DNA of 64,000 nucleotides from Cyclobacteriaceae bacterium (GCA_020436085.1 JAGQYM010000005.1:1-64000), one strand, 5' to 3'. Counted from the first letter of the stretch, positions 52,568 to 61,245 are shown. The notes: a model not told the origin generated them from the sequence alone. Made by a program: numbers and translations.

Positions 52568-53761
52568 ATGACAAAAGCAGGCATGAAGCGTAAGTGGAAT
52601 TCATTCAGATACCTATCAGCCCTTCTGGTAATGGTGGCTGCTGGCTCTTGCCGTGTGGCTGATACCTTATCGGAAGACGAAATCATAGATTTTGACCGAC
52701 AGAACTGGTCTTATACTCTCCGCTTTTTAGATCCCTACCTCGATGTTGTAGTTCCTGACCTGGATGTTGAAGTTTCCGTAGGAGGTGAAGTGCTTTCTTT
52801 GACTTCTAACGCAGACGGGACGATTCACTTTCTTGCACCATTCAATAATCAGTTTGAAGTATCTGTTACAGGCCAAGGTTACTTCAGTATCAGGCGGAGA
52901 TTTACTCCTTTCAATGAAAGCAACTCAGAAAGGAGCAAGGATATCTTTGAAACGTTCGTCCTATTTCCCGAGGCCGACTATGGTACTTTTACAGTGCAAG
53001 GCAAGGCTGAGGTGCAGAGCAATTTGATAACTGCAGCAAGAGAAGCGGCAACTGGGGCAAGGTTTTCTGTAATAATTGAGACCGGCAGTGGTGACTTTGT
53101 TGTGCCGGTGGTGGCAGGTGCTGATGGTCGTTACAAAACCAAGTTACCGGCATTTCCGCAAGTCTCTTATAGATTTATTTATGAAACCTATTCTGCGAAT
53201 CAGACTCTTGCAATCAACCGATTGGCAAATCAACCGGCATTTCCCCAAACATTGCCGTCCATCGTGCAAATCGAAACAACTTTTGATCCCACTTTTGGAT
53301 CGGTGATATCAGTTCCCTTTGTTCGCCCTGTGTTTGCCACTTTGAGTGATAATCCAACCGGCCCTGGAGCGCTCAAAGCAAGTCTTGCAATAAATGGAAA
53401 CATTAGCTCTGGAGGGGTCATTACGTTTGTCTTGGTTAGTTCTTCCGGACTTGGATATCCTGCGAGCAGTACGACCCTTCCTGTCACAGTTACCTCGCTT
53501 GAAGGTGGCTCAGGAGCAATAATTACAGCAAATACGAACGTCTCCGGTCAGGTTACATCATTAAACCTTACTGATGGAGGATTAGGCTATCCAGCATTCA
53601 ATTCGAACACAAATAAGGTTAGCAATCAGTTGTTCACGGCTGACTTGCCAAATAACACGTTCCTTGGTTTCTCTGTGGTACAGACCTTCAAACCTGGAGC
53701 TATCATAGTAAACGACATCTACTACGGCACGGGTTCTTCCAGAGTGCAAGCCGTAAACTGA
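52568..53761 (+). CDS. Predicted lipoprotein with C-terminal GGSGY-like repeat, copy 2
   Basis: A 397-residue protein with a lipoprotein signal (ALLVMVAAGSC, Cys28) and the same layout as copy 1: N-terminal beta domain, a middle part with PAFPQTLPSIVQIETTF matching LFPATLPQVADIPTVF, and the C-terminal units SSGLGYPASSTTLPVTVTS and DGGLGYPAFN. Both copies end with an almost identical segment (NDIYYGTGSSR here, IDIYYGTGTSR in copy 1). An in-frame ATG at 52583 is an alternative start. It probably arose by duplication with copy 1. Function unknown; the barrel gene upstream suggests an outer-membrane role. Confidence 0.65.
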   Translation: MTKAGMKRKWNSFRYLSALLVMVAAGSCRVADTLSEDEIIDFDRQNWSYTLRFLDPYLDVVVPDLDVEVSVGGEVLSLTSNADGTIHFLAPFNNQFEVSVTGQGYFSIRRRFTPFNESNSERSKDIFETFVLFPEADYGTFTVQGKAEVQSNLITAAREAATGARFSVIIETGSGDFVVPVVAGADGRYKTKLPAFPQVSYRFIYETYSANQTLAINRLANQPAFPQTLPSIVQIETTFDPTFGSVISVPFVRPVFATLSDNPTGPGALKASLAINGNISSGGVITFVLVSSSGLGYPASSTTLPVTVTSLEGGSGAIITANTNVSGQVTSLNLTDGGLGYPAFNSNTNKVSNQLFTADLPNNTFLGFSVVQTFKPGAIIVNDIYYGTGSSRVQAVN

Positions 53762-53763
53762 TA

Positions 53764-54474
53764 TTAGGTTTTTGTTAGCGCTTTCTTAGCCCTTTGCTGC
53801 AGCTGCTCGAATATTGTCACGTTCATCAGAATGAGTAGTAACCCGTAGAAGGTATCTTCAACCGGTATAGTCCCCATCCTTATTCCTAAGTTCTCAGCAT
53901 CATTGTACCACACTACCTGGTTTTCAATTCCTGAACCTGTCAGTATTCCGTTGACAAGAAAGAAGGGTATGAGGATAAAAAGAAATGCGACATAGAACTT
54001 TGGGAGAAAAGTTACTTTCAATCGAAGACTTAGGAACAACAAGAAGCCTCCGCAAAGAAAGAAAGTTAGAGAAGTATACCATTTGTCTGTGTTGAGTGCC
54101 GCCACGAGGATGAGTAGGGAGGCTAAAATGTAGGTTATAGCCTTTTCGTATTTGTTGGAAATTCTTGAGCCTAAAAAGTATACAACAGCCTCATAAGTAA
54201 AAACGCAAGCGTAGGGAATGCAAATGAAAAATAGAATTTCTTCAAGAGGCAATGTAGAAAAGTAAATGCCCGTAAGGTAAGTTGGATTAAATCCCCATAC
54301 ACCCATCGTGGTAAACCATTCGTCCCAGATAAGGAAGAAGGTAGCTGTAAGTAGGATCGCTGGCCAAAGGCTGTTCCATTTTTTGGAAAAATTCGCGCGT
54401 GGATGAAAACTGAACATGAATGGCAGGGCAATCGAAGCCAAATCAATAAAGAGGTAGAGGTAGTTGGACTTCAA
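53764..54474 (-). CDS. crtY: Lycopene beta-cyclase, fused CrtYcd type
   Basis: A 236-residue integral membrane protein with about six or seven helices and two copies of the CrtYc/CrtYd-like repeat, the first with WDEWFTTMGVWGFNPTYLTG and LPLEEILFFICIPY, the second with NAENLGIRMGTIPVEDTFYG-like sequence. Such proteins cyclise the ends of lycopene to beta-ionone rings. The start is TTG at 54474, 4 bp after crtZ; an ATG occurs only 19 codons in. It is the last gene of the carotenoid operon. Confidence 0.88.
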   Translation of the reverse strand: MKSNYLYLFIDLASIALPFMFSFHPRANFSKKWNSLWPAILLTATFFLIWDEWFTTMGVWGFNPTYLTGIYFSTLPLEEILFFICIPYACVFTYEAVVYFLGSRISNKYEKAITYILASLLILVAALNTDKWYTSLTFFLCGGFLLFLSLRLKVTFLPKFYVAFLFILIPFFLVNGILTGSGIENQVVWYNDAENLGIRMGTIPVEDTFYGLLLILMNVTIFEQLQQRAKKALTKT

Positions 54475-54478
54475 GTTA

Positions 54479-54970
54479 CTATTGAGTTTCCTGACGTGTC
54501 TCCTTCATTTTGAATTGCCTCGGTTCATATTTGGGAGGCGCGTAGAGAAATCCAAAGGCTTCGCAATCCTCTTTGCTATGCTTGCTATGGTGAACGTAGT
54601 GAGCATTAATCATGCGCTGGAGGTACTTGCTTCTCTTCGATGGTCTCCACTTGATTCGCTGGTGTACGATAATATCGTGAAAGACCACATAGAAAACACC
54701 GTAACATAGAATACCCAGCGCTACAGCCAGTAGGTAAGGATTATAGTTTATCAGACTGGCATAATAGAAGAGACCTATGGAGGGTAAACTAAATACAACG
54801 CCAAACCAATCGTTCTTTTCCAGCGCTTGATGATGTACAGAATGATGTGATTTGTGCCATACCCATAGAAATCCGTGCATCACATATTTATGTGTAAACC
54901 AAGCCACAAATTCCCAGAAGAGAAAAGTGCCAATGGTAATGACTGCACATGCAAAAATGGTTAACCACAT
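54479..54970 (-). CDS. crtZ: Beta-carotene hydroxylase (fatty acid hydroxylase superfamily)
   Basis: A 163-residue membrane di-iron enzyme with histidine clusters THKYVMH, HKSHHSVHH, HDIIVH and HYVHHSKH, the pattern of CrtZ-type hydroxylases. It adds 3-hydroxyl groups to beta-rings, so crtY plus crtZ would give zeaxanthin. Its start lies 2 bp from the SRPBCC gene stop and its stop 4 bp from crtY, consistent with one operon. Confidence 0.9.
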   Translation of the reverse strand: MWLTIFACAVITIGTFLFWEFVAWFTHKYVMHGFLWVWHKSHHSVHHQALEKNDWFGVVFSLPSIGLFYYASLINYNPYLLAVALGILCYGVFYVVFHDIIVHQRIKWRPSKRSKYLQRMINAHYVHHSKHSKEDCEAFGFLYAPPKYEPRQFKMKETRQETQ

Positions 54971-54972
54971 AC

Positions 54973-55452
54973 CTATGAACTTTGGAGTGCTTCTTTTTCG
55001 AAATGATCTTTTAGCACACCGAATCGATAATCAAAAATAGCATTAACCTGTCGCTCAACAAATAGCCAATTGGCAAGCCTGCCCAGAATGCCGAAAGGAA
55101 TGGCGTAGTTAACTTCATCAGTCATTTCCACACCATTGCCAACTTGTTTGAAGTGATGCTGATGATGCCATAAGGCGTATGGACCAAAACGTTGTTCGTC
55201 TACAAAATAATTTGGTTCAGCTACATGCGTGATTTCAGTGACCCATTGCAAACGTATGCCAGGGGGCACAGTAACTTTGTATCTAATCAATTGACCTGCG
55301 TAGGTCTTTTCTCCCCCAGAAGCATAAAGTATTTGAAAGCCCATGCTTGATGGTGTGATCTTGCTCAAATTCATTGGTGTACTAAAAAAAGACCAGGCTT
55401 GTTCTAATGAAATAGGCAAAATTTGTTTTCGTGTGAGAGTGTAAATTTTCAT
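54973..55452 (-). CDS. SRPBCC (START/Bet v1-like) protein
   Basis: A 159-residue protein of the SRPBCC fold: an N-terminal strand (KIYTLTRKQILPISLEQAWSFF), a beta-sheet with GIRLQWVTEITHV, and the C-terminal helix FDYRFGVLKDHFEKEALQ. The fold holds hydrophobic ligands. Genes of this kind occur in Bacteroidota carotenoid clusters, where a role in carrying a carotenoid or intermediate is conceivable but not shown. The ATG at 55452 is preferred over a GTG one codon upstream. Confidence 0.7.
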   Translation of the reverse strand: MKIYTLTRKQILPISLEQAWSFFSTPMNLSKITPSSMGFQILYASGGEKTYAGQLIRYKVTVPPGIRLQWVTEITHVAEPNYFVDEQRFGPYALWHHQHHFKQVGNGVEMTDEVNYAIPFGILGRLANWLFVERQVNAIFDYRFGVLKDHFEKEALQSS

Positions 55453-55484
55453 CACTCATCTAACAACAGTGCATTCGAAATGTT

Positions 55485-56798
55485 TTATTTCGTCTGATCC
55501 AGCGCGACCTTATAGGCTTCTAAAACTCTTTCCCTTGCGAAACTATGATCGACTATCGGAGGTGGGTAATCTGATGATTCAAATTCAGGCACCCATTTTT
55601 TAATGTACTTTCTTTCCGGGTCGAATTTTTCGGTTTGGAGATAAGGATTGAACACTCGGAAGTATGGGGCTGCATCACAACCACTCCCCGCAGCCCATTG
55701 CCATCCTCCATTGTTTGCCGCCAAGTCGAAATCAAGAAGCTTTCTTGCAAAATAAGCTTCACCCCATCGCCAATCGATGAGCAAATGTTTGGTTAGGAAG
55801 CTGGCAACGATCATTCTAACCCGGTTGTGCATAAAGCCAGTCTCATTCAATTCTCTCATACCGGCATCAACAATGGGATATCCCGTTTCGCCTTTGCACC
55901 AGGCCTCAAACTCATCTTTGTCATTTCGCCACTCGATTTGGTCGTATGCCGGCTTGAAGGCTTTCTCCACTTTTGGAAAATGCCATAAGATCATATGATA
56001 GAACTCTCGCCAAATGAGTTCGTTAAGCCAGACTTCATTTTTCTTTAGCGCAATAGCAACAAGTTGTCGAATGCTCACGGTCCCGAACCTGAGATGAACA
56101 CTGAGTTTGGAGGTTCCTTCAATGCCTGGATAGTCTCTTTGCTGATGGTAATGTTTAATCACTTCAGATTTGATTACTCGTTCCGGAAAAGAACCTGCAG
56201 CTATTTCGAAACCAAGCTCATCCATTGTTGGCATCGGAAGGGGAGTCGTTTGAAAAAGGTTATCGAAGTATTTCTCTGTTGGGTACGGTTTGTAATAAAA
56301 GGGCTTAAGGGTCGCCTTCCATTTTTTGGAATAGGGGGTGAAGACGGTATAAGGTGATCCGTCATCCTTCAAAACCTCATCTGTTTCGAAAATAACCTGA
56401 TCTTTGAATGACTTGAAAGGGATATTCTTTTTACTTAGAATTTTTTCCAAAAGGAAATCTCGTTCCCTTGCATAGGGTTCGTAGTCGTGGTTGGTGTAGA
56501 CTGCGTTCGGAGAAAAGCTGTTAAAGAATTTTTCAGGGGTGTTATGAACCACCAGCAAGGAGCTGCCATGACTCTCCAGTTCAGTTTTGATATGAGCCAG
56601 AGATTGATAGATGAAGGTGATTCGTTTATCATCCTTGTCTTCCAGTTTTTCGAGAATGTTGATGTCGAAGATGAAAACACATAGAACCTTATTGTTCTCC
56701 TTGAGCGCATGATATAGGCCGGCATTGTCGGTCAGCCTCAGGTCTCGCCTTAGCCAAAAGAGGGTGGTGTCTTTTGTTATTGTTTTAGATAAGTTCAT
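55485..56798 (-). CDS. phr: Deoxyribodipyrimidine photolyase / cryptochrome family protein
   Basis: A 437-residue flavoprotein. The N-terminal Rossmann domain (TLFWLRRDLRLTDNAGLYHAL) binds the antenna, and the C-terminal helical FAD domain contains WREFYHMILWHFP, DAGMRELNETGFMHNRVRM and WQWAAGSGCDAAPYFRVFNP. It uses blue light to split cyclobutane pyrimidine dimers. It lies between the SRPBCC and idi genes inside the carotenoid operon, so pigment and light-driven DNA repair would be induced together. A regulatory cryptochrome cannot be excluded, but the sequence is of repair-enzyme type. Confidence 0.9.
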   Translation of the reverse strand: MNLSKTITKDTTLFWLRRDLRLTDNAGLYHALKENNKVLCVFIFDINILEKLEDKDDKRITFIYQSLAHIKTELESHGSSLLVVHNTPEKFFNSFSPNAVYTNHDYEPYARERDFLLEKILSKKNIPFKSFKDQVIFETDEVLKDDGSPYTVFTPYSKKWKATLKPFYYKPYPTEKYFDNLFQTTPLPMPTMDELGFEIAAGSFPERVIKSEVIKHYHQQRDYPGIEGTSKLSVHLRFGTVSIRQLVAIALKKNEVWLNELIWREFYHMILWHFPKVEKAFKPAYDQIEWRNDKDEFEAWCKGETGYPIVDAGMRELNETGFMHNRVRMIVASFLTKHLLIDWRWGEAYFARKLLDFDLAANNGGWQWAAGSGCDAAPYFRVFNPYLQTEKFDPERKYIKKWVPEFESSDYPPPIVDHSFARERVLEAYKVALDQTK

Positions 56799-56824
56799 TC
56801 AATGGATTAGTCTCCTGAATGATG

Positions 56825-57346
56825 TTACACGGTCTTAGTAAGCTCTAATATTTCAGGGCGACTAAGAATGATCTTGAACCAGTGTGAGTACTCGTGAGGG
56901 TGAGACTGGACTTTGTTTTTTAAGTCGTTGGTATCTATAAATTTCCAATCCGAAATTTCACTCTCATTGATTTGAGGTTCGCCATCAAATGACCCTATGT
57001 AGACATGGTCAAGCTCATGCTCGATCAGGTTGTTTGAAAATTGAATTTTGTACTCGAATTTGAAGGCAAACGTTGGGTTGGATACAATTCCCAGTTCCTC
57101 TTCCAGTCTTCGGCCAACTGCTTTTTCCATTGATTCAGCAGGTCTTGGATGACTGCAGCATGTATTGGACCATAGTCCTCCACTGTGGTACTTGCTTGAG
57201 GCGCGTTTTTGGATCAGCATCTCCCCACTGGAATTAAAAAGCAGCACGCTAAAAGCGCGATGCAATACTCCTTTGCGATGGGCTTCCATTTTTTCCATCG
57301 TGCCCAACTCATTGTCGTTGCTGTCTACAAGGATTACCTTCTCCAC
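56825..57346 (-). CDS. idi: Isopentenyl-diphosphate delta-isomerase, type 1
   Basis: A 173-residue Nudix-fold protein with catalytic Cys in NTCCSHPRP, the Nudix-like helix AVGRRLEEELGI, catalytic glutamate in the HELDHVYIG region and a final WFKIILSRPEI. It interconverts isopentenyl and dimethylallyl diphosphate, feeding the pathway to phytoene. The start is GTG at 57346, overlapping the TAG of crtB as TAGTG. A downstream GGPP synthase (crtE) is not in the window. Confidence 0.92.
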   Translation of the reverse strand: MEKVILVDSNDNELGTMEKMEAHRKGVLHRAFSVLLFNSSGEMLIQKRASSKYHSGGLWSNTCCSHPRPAESMEKAVGRRLEEELGIVSNPTFAFKFEYKIQFSNNLIEHELDHVYIGSFDGEPQINESEISDWKFIDTNDLKNKVQSHPHEYSHWFKIILSRPEILELTKTV

Positions 57347-58188
57347 TAGATTAAGTTAAGCTGATGTTTTAAATATGAATAAAAGAGAATCCTGAACTTA
57401 TGTCTGTTTCTTATTCTGATCCTTCTCTTCATTACATGTTCAGAAGGAGTATTTTTTATTTTCTTGAACAAAGCAAGATAGTACAGATAGGCAACATAGA
57501 CACCAAACCGTGCGCCTCTTGGCAACTCTTTGATTCCGAGGTATCCTTGATGAAAATCAGCTGCGATATCACTCTCAATTTTGGTCTTATCGCTTTCGTC
57601 AAATTTTTCCAGATCGATACCTGGAAAGTAGGATCTGCCCATTCCATTGAAATCTGCATTCAAATCTCTTAGGAAATTAATCTTTTGAAAAGCCGATCCT
57701 AGCTTCATGGCCATGGGTTTCAGCCTTTCATATATTTTTTCATCACCCTGGCAAAACACTTTCAAGCACATCAGACCGACAACTTCTGCAGACCCCAAAA
57801 TGTATTCCTGAAAAGTACTTTGATCGTATTCTTTTTGGCCTAGATCCATCTTCATGCTTGCCAGAAACTGATCAATGAGCGTACGATTGATATTGTATTT
57901 GTTGACCGTTTGTTGAAAGCTATGGAGGATGGGGTTCATGCTGATCCCTTGCTCGATCGCTTCGTAAGTGTCCTCCTGAAATTTCTTTAGCAGCGTTTCC
58001 TTTTCATGATTGTGAAAAGTGTCCACTATTTCATCAGCAAAACGTACAAAGCCATAAATACTGTAAATAGGATCGCGAAGCTTTTTTTCGAGGCAAAATA
58101 TGCCAAGGGAGAAGGAGGTGCTATAAGCGTTTGTAGTGAGCTTACTACACCTCACGGCTACTTTGTTATAGAGTGACTCGTGGCTCAT
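57346..58188 (-). CDS. crtB: Phytoene synthase
   Basis: A 280-residue trans-isoprenyl diphosphate synthase-like enzyme with both Asp-rich motifs: RFADEIVDTFHN near residue 50 and LRDLNADFNGMGRSYFPG near residue 172. It condenses two geranylgeranyl diphosphates to phytoene. It overlaps crtI by 4 nt and idi by 1 nt. Squalene synthase is the alternative family member, but the pairing with crtI makes phytoene synthase nearly certain. Confidence 0.93.
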   Translation of the reverse strand: MSHESLYNKVAVRCSKLTTNAYSTSFSLGIFCLEKKLRDPIYSIYGFVRFADEIVDTFHNHEKETLLKKFQEDTYEAIEQGISMNPILHSFQQTVNKYNINRTLIDQFLASMKMDLGQKEYDQSTFQEYILGSAEVVGLMCLKVFCQGDEKIYERLKPMAMKLGSAFQKINFLRDLNADFNGMGRSYFPGIDLEKFDESDKTKIESDIAADFHQGYLGIKELPRGARFGVYVAYLYYLALFKKIKNTPSEHVMKRRIRIRNRHKFRILFYSYLKHQLNLI

Positions 58189-59660
58189 TGTCCGATTCGT
58201 TTTATCAACTCCTGTGCTACTACCTGGCCCGAAATAAGTGACGGTGGTACTCCAGGACCAGGTACAGTGAGCTGCCCTGTATAAAACAGATTTGATACCC
58301 TTTTGTTTAGAATTGATGGCTTTAAATTGGCAGTTTGACCGATTGTGTTTGCAAGGCCATATGCATTCCCTTTAAAGGAGTGATAATCTTCTATAAAGTT
58401 GCGATGGGCATAACTCTTTTTGTAGGTGACGTGTGGCTTGATCGATTGACCAGTCAATTTCTCAAGCCTGGTCAGGATCATTTCATAATAACGCTCCCTG
58501 GTCGCCTCATCATCGGTAAGTCCTGGCGCGACAGGAATCAGTATAAAAAGATTCTCTGAGCCAACAGGAGCAACGGTCTCATCTGTTTTTGACGGACAGC
58601 AAACATAGAAGAGTGGAGCAGTGGGCCACTGGGGAGACTCATATATCTCCTGTGTATGCTGCTGAAAATCTTCGTCAAAGAATAGATTATGATGTAAAAG
58701 GTTATCCAGCTTCTTGTTCACCCCCAGGTAAAATATGATACTCGAAGGAGCGAGTTTTCGGGACTGCCAATAGGATTCAGAGTATTTGCGGAATTGACGT
58801 GGCAAGAGGTGTTGCTCGACATGGTGATAGTCAGCTCCTGCAACTACAGCATCCACCTTTACGGACTTACTTCCTTTAATTTGAATTTCCTTCACCTTGG
58901 TGCTATTCATGGTTAGAGCGCTCACTTCCGAATTGAATTCGAATCGAACTCCTTTCTCTTTGGCAAGCGAAACCATTGCGTCTACGATTTCATACATTCC
59001 ACCTTTTGGATACCAGGTCCCCAGCTTCATGTCTGCGTAATTCATGAGACTGTAAAGAGCAGGTGTATCCTGCGGGGATGCGCCCAGGAATAAAACAGGA
59101 AACTCTAATAGCTGAATTAACCGTGGAGATTTGAAATAACTCCTGATGTGTTTGCTGATGGACTGGAATACGTGAAGCTTGAAAACACCTCGTGCCAATC
59201 TAAGATCCAATAGCTCCGTCACAGAAAGACCGGGCTTGTAGACAAGATCATTTATTCCAACCTGGTATTTATACTCGGCTTCTTTAAGAAACGTCTCCAG
59301 CTTGGTGCTGCTTCCGGGCTCTTCCTTTTCGAAAAAATAATTTAAGTCCTGCGGTTTTGCGGGTATATCCCAAACGGTGTCTTTGGAGAAGAATACGCGA
59401 TAGGAGGGATCGAGTCTTACAAGATGGTAGTAGTCTGACGCCTTTTTTTCAAATCTGTTGAAGTACGACTCAAATACATCAGGCATCCAATACCAGCTAG
59501 GGCCCATGTCAAATGTGAAACCCTCAGCTGTGAACTTCCGGGCCCTGCCACCAGGCGTTGCATTTTTTTCATAGATCGTAACATCGTAGCCTTCGGATGC
59601 AAGACTAGTGGCGGCTGACAAACCAGCGAAACCAGAACCAATTACCGCAATTTGCTTCAT
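58185..59660 (-). CDS. crtI: Phytoene desaturase
   Basis: About 491 residues of the CrtI family: N-terminal FAD-binding AVIGSGFAGLSAATSLAS with the second part YEKNATPGGRARKF, and a C-terminal carotenoid-desaturase signature ending LTVPGPGVPPSLISG. It converts phytoene stepwise to lycopene. I chose the ATG at 59660, which puts the FAD motif at the expected distance; a GTG at 59681, abutting the sigma-factor stop, would add seven residues. First biosynthetic gene after the sigma gene. Confidence 0.93.
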   Translation of the reverse strand: MKQIAVIGSGFAGLSAATSLASEGYDVTIYEKNATPGGRARKFTAEGFTFDMGPSWYWMPDVFESYFNRFEKKASDYYHLVRLDPSYRVFFSKDTVWDIPAKPQDLNYFFEKEEPGSSTKLETFLKEAEYKYQVGINDLVYKPGLSVTELLDLRLARGVFKLHVFQSISKHIRSYFKSPRLIQLLEFPVLFLGASPQDTPALYSLMNYADMKLGTWYPKGGMYEIVDAMVSLAKEKGVRFEFNSEVSALTMNSTKVKEIQIKGSKSVKVDAVVAGADYHHVEQHLLPRQFRKYSESYWQSRKLAPSSIIFYLGVNKKLDNLLHHNLFFDEDFQQHTQEIYESPQWPTAPLFYVCCPSKTDETVAPVGSENLFILIPVAPGLTDDEATRERYYEMILTRLEKLTGQSIKPHVTYKKSYAHRNFIEDYHSFKGNAYGLANTIGQTANLKPSILNKRVSNLFYTGQLTVPGPGVPPSLISGQVVAQELIKRIGQ

Positions 59661-59681
59661 GGATGGCTTTTTGAAAGCCAC

Positions 59682-60182
59682 TTATAAGCTACCAATTTTT
59701 TTCTGTATTTCTTTCCTGGCATGGAAAATCCTGTTCTTAACTGTGCCAATAGGGATGTTCAGATGATCGGCAATTTCGTGGTACTTGTATCCTGTAGTAT
59801 ACATTTTGAACGGAATCTGAAGCTCATCACGGATCTCGTTCACGTTCTTCCACATTTCTTTGAACTCCACAGATTTTTCTGGGCGATTGAAAGTGTGATT
59901 ATCTGCAACGTTAAGGAAGTACAACTCCTTGGTATCGTCTGTTGAGGTCTTGGCAAGTTTCATTTTGCGATACTTGTTGATATATGTGTTTCGCATGATC
60001 GTGAAAAGCCAACCCTTTAAGTTGGTGTCCTCCCTGAACTTATCTCGGTAGGTGAGTGCTTTGAGCATAGTATCCTGAACAAGATCCTGAGATTCTTCCC
60101 GGCTTCTTGTAAATCGATAGGTAAACTGCCGTAGGGTGCTTTGAAGGCTGGTCAGTTGGCTGGAGAATTCAGTTGCCGTCAT
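59682..60182 (-). CDS. ECF sigma factor
   Basis: A 166-residue sigma-70 family protein with region 2 (RSREESQDLVQDTMLKALTY, GWLFTIMRNTYINKYRKMK) and region 4 (YKYHEIADHLNIPIGTVKNR, HARKEIQKK). It is of the short ECF type without an obvious anti-sigma gene next to it. Its start codon overlaps one of two inverted repeats between it and the CarH-like repressor gene, and it is directly followed by crtI. It probably directs transcription of light-induced genes, possibly including this operon (inference). Confidence 0.9.
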   Translation of the reverse strand: MTATEFSSQLTSLQSTLRQFTYRFTRSREESQDLVQDTMLKALTYRDKFREDTNLKGWLFTIMRNTYINKYRKMKLAKTSTDDTKELYFLNVADNHTFNRPEKSVEFKEMWKNVNEIRDELQIPFKMYTTGYKYHEIADHLNIPIGTVKNRIFHARKEIQKKIGSL

Positions 60183-60215
60183 TTGTTTAATATTTTATTT
60201 GTAAAATTAAACAAA
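60182..60215. promoter_or_regulatory. Candidate CarH operator 1 (proximal)
   Basis: Arms TTTGTTTAAT (60182-60191) and ATTAAACAAA (60206-60215) are exact reverse complements separated by 14 bp. The outer edge touches the start codon of the ECF sigma gene, so a bound repressor would block its transcription start region. Same architecture as operator 2. Confidence 0.6.
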
Positions 60216-60244
60216 AAGCTATCACAATCGGCATTAAATCTAGT

Positions 60245-60278
60245 TTTGTTTAATGAAAAATAAATAAAATTAGACAAA
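60245..60278. promoter_or_regulatory. Candidate CarH operator 2 (distal)
   Basis: Arms TTTGTTTAAT (60245-60254) and ATTAGACAAA (60269-60278) pair with one mismatch, again with a 14-bp gap and 34-bp total. It starts 63 bp from operator 1, close to six DNA helical turns, so both would face the same side. Confidence 0.6.
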
Positions 60279-60282
60279 AAGG

Positions 60283-61149
60283 CTATAGCAGGGATAGAAG
60301 GCTTCTGGCGTCCTTAAATAGCTTGAAATTGGGGTTCTCAGAATCAATTTGGTTTGAGGAGTACCCCGTAGCAAGGACCTTGATTTTAGGCAGGTTTTCC
60401 AAGGTATAATCAATGTAGGCTTGGGTCTTTTTCCCCTTTGAAGACACCGTCAGCGCGGTGACAAGAAAGTCTGGACGGTGTTTTTTACATACAGATACGA
60501 GGTCATTCTGGGGAACGTGCTGTCCGAGGTAAAACGTTTTGTAGCCATGCTTCCGAAGGATGTAATGATAGAACAGAAGGCCCAATTCATGAAGCTCATT
60601 TTCGGGTAGGAAAAGGACCACTCTCTTGGCGTCTTTGGAAGCGAATGGAAGTGAGTCGATGGCTACGATTATTTTCTGTCGTATCAGGTTGGAGATAAAA
60701 TGTTCCTGCGCAGGATCGATGTTTCCGGTTTGCCAAAGGATCCCTATTTTTTCCAGAAATGGGTAGGTGATATCGGTTATCATTTTTTCAAAACCGAATT
60801 TCACGATGAGGTGAGAAAGAATTTTTTCAAACTGTTCTTCCTCCATATCCACCATGGCAATGATCAATTGCTCAATGAAAAGATCGGCCTCTGATTTCTG
60901 TGTAGTGAGTTGCACGATCTCTGATTGTATCTGGCTGTCAGTCATCTCCGCGATCTTGGAGATCTTCATGCCGTGATTGTTTAGCACTGACACATTGATG
61001 ATTTTCTTCAAATCATCGTCAGAATAGAACCTGATATTGGTAGGCGTTCGTTGGGGAATAATCAATCGATGTCTCTTTTCCCAAATGCGTATGGTATGAG
61101 CTTTTATCCCCGATAGGGTTTCAAGCTCTTTGATTGAATATCTTCCCAT
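60283..61149 (-). CDS. CarH/LitR-like MerR regulator with B12-binding photoreceptor domain
   Basis: A 288-residue protein: MerR-type DNA-binding domain (residues 1-72, YSIKELETLSGIKAHTIRIWEKRH), a helical linker, and a cobalamin-binding domain. In the latter W139 and E149-H150 form the W-x9-EH motif of CarH, and H187 in ELHELG is the likely lower cobalt ligand (ExHxxG for the usual DxHxxG). CarH binds DNA as a dark-state adenosylcobalamin tetramer and is released when light breaks the Co-C bond, so it acts as a repressor of carotenoid genes. It precedes the sigma and crt genes on the same strand, with two inverted repeats in the gap. Confidence 0.87.
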   Translation of the reverse strand: MGRYSIKELETLSGIKAHTIRIWEKRHRLIIPQRTPTNIRFYSDDDLKKIINVSVLNNHGMKISKIAEMTDSQIQSEIVQLTTQKSEADLFIEQLIIAMVDMEEEQFEKILSHLIVKFGFEKMITDITYPFLEKIGILWQTGNIDPAQEHFISNLIRQKIIVAIDSLPFASKDAKRVVLFLPENELHELGLLFYHYILRKHGYKTFYLGQHVPQNDLVSVCKKHRPDFLVTALTVSSKGKKTQAYIDYTLENLPKIKVLATGYSSNQIDSENPNFKLFKDARSLLSLL

Positions 61150-61245
61150 TTGTAGGTTGTTTCACACAACTAACCCAAGTTTAACTAAATTGTTCAATCA
61201 AATCTTGTTTATTACTGTCATTACTTCAACTGCCTTATCTCACCC

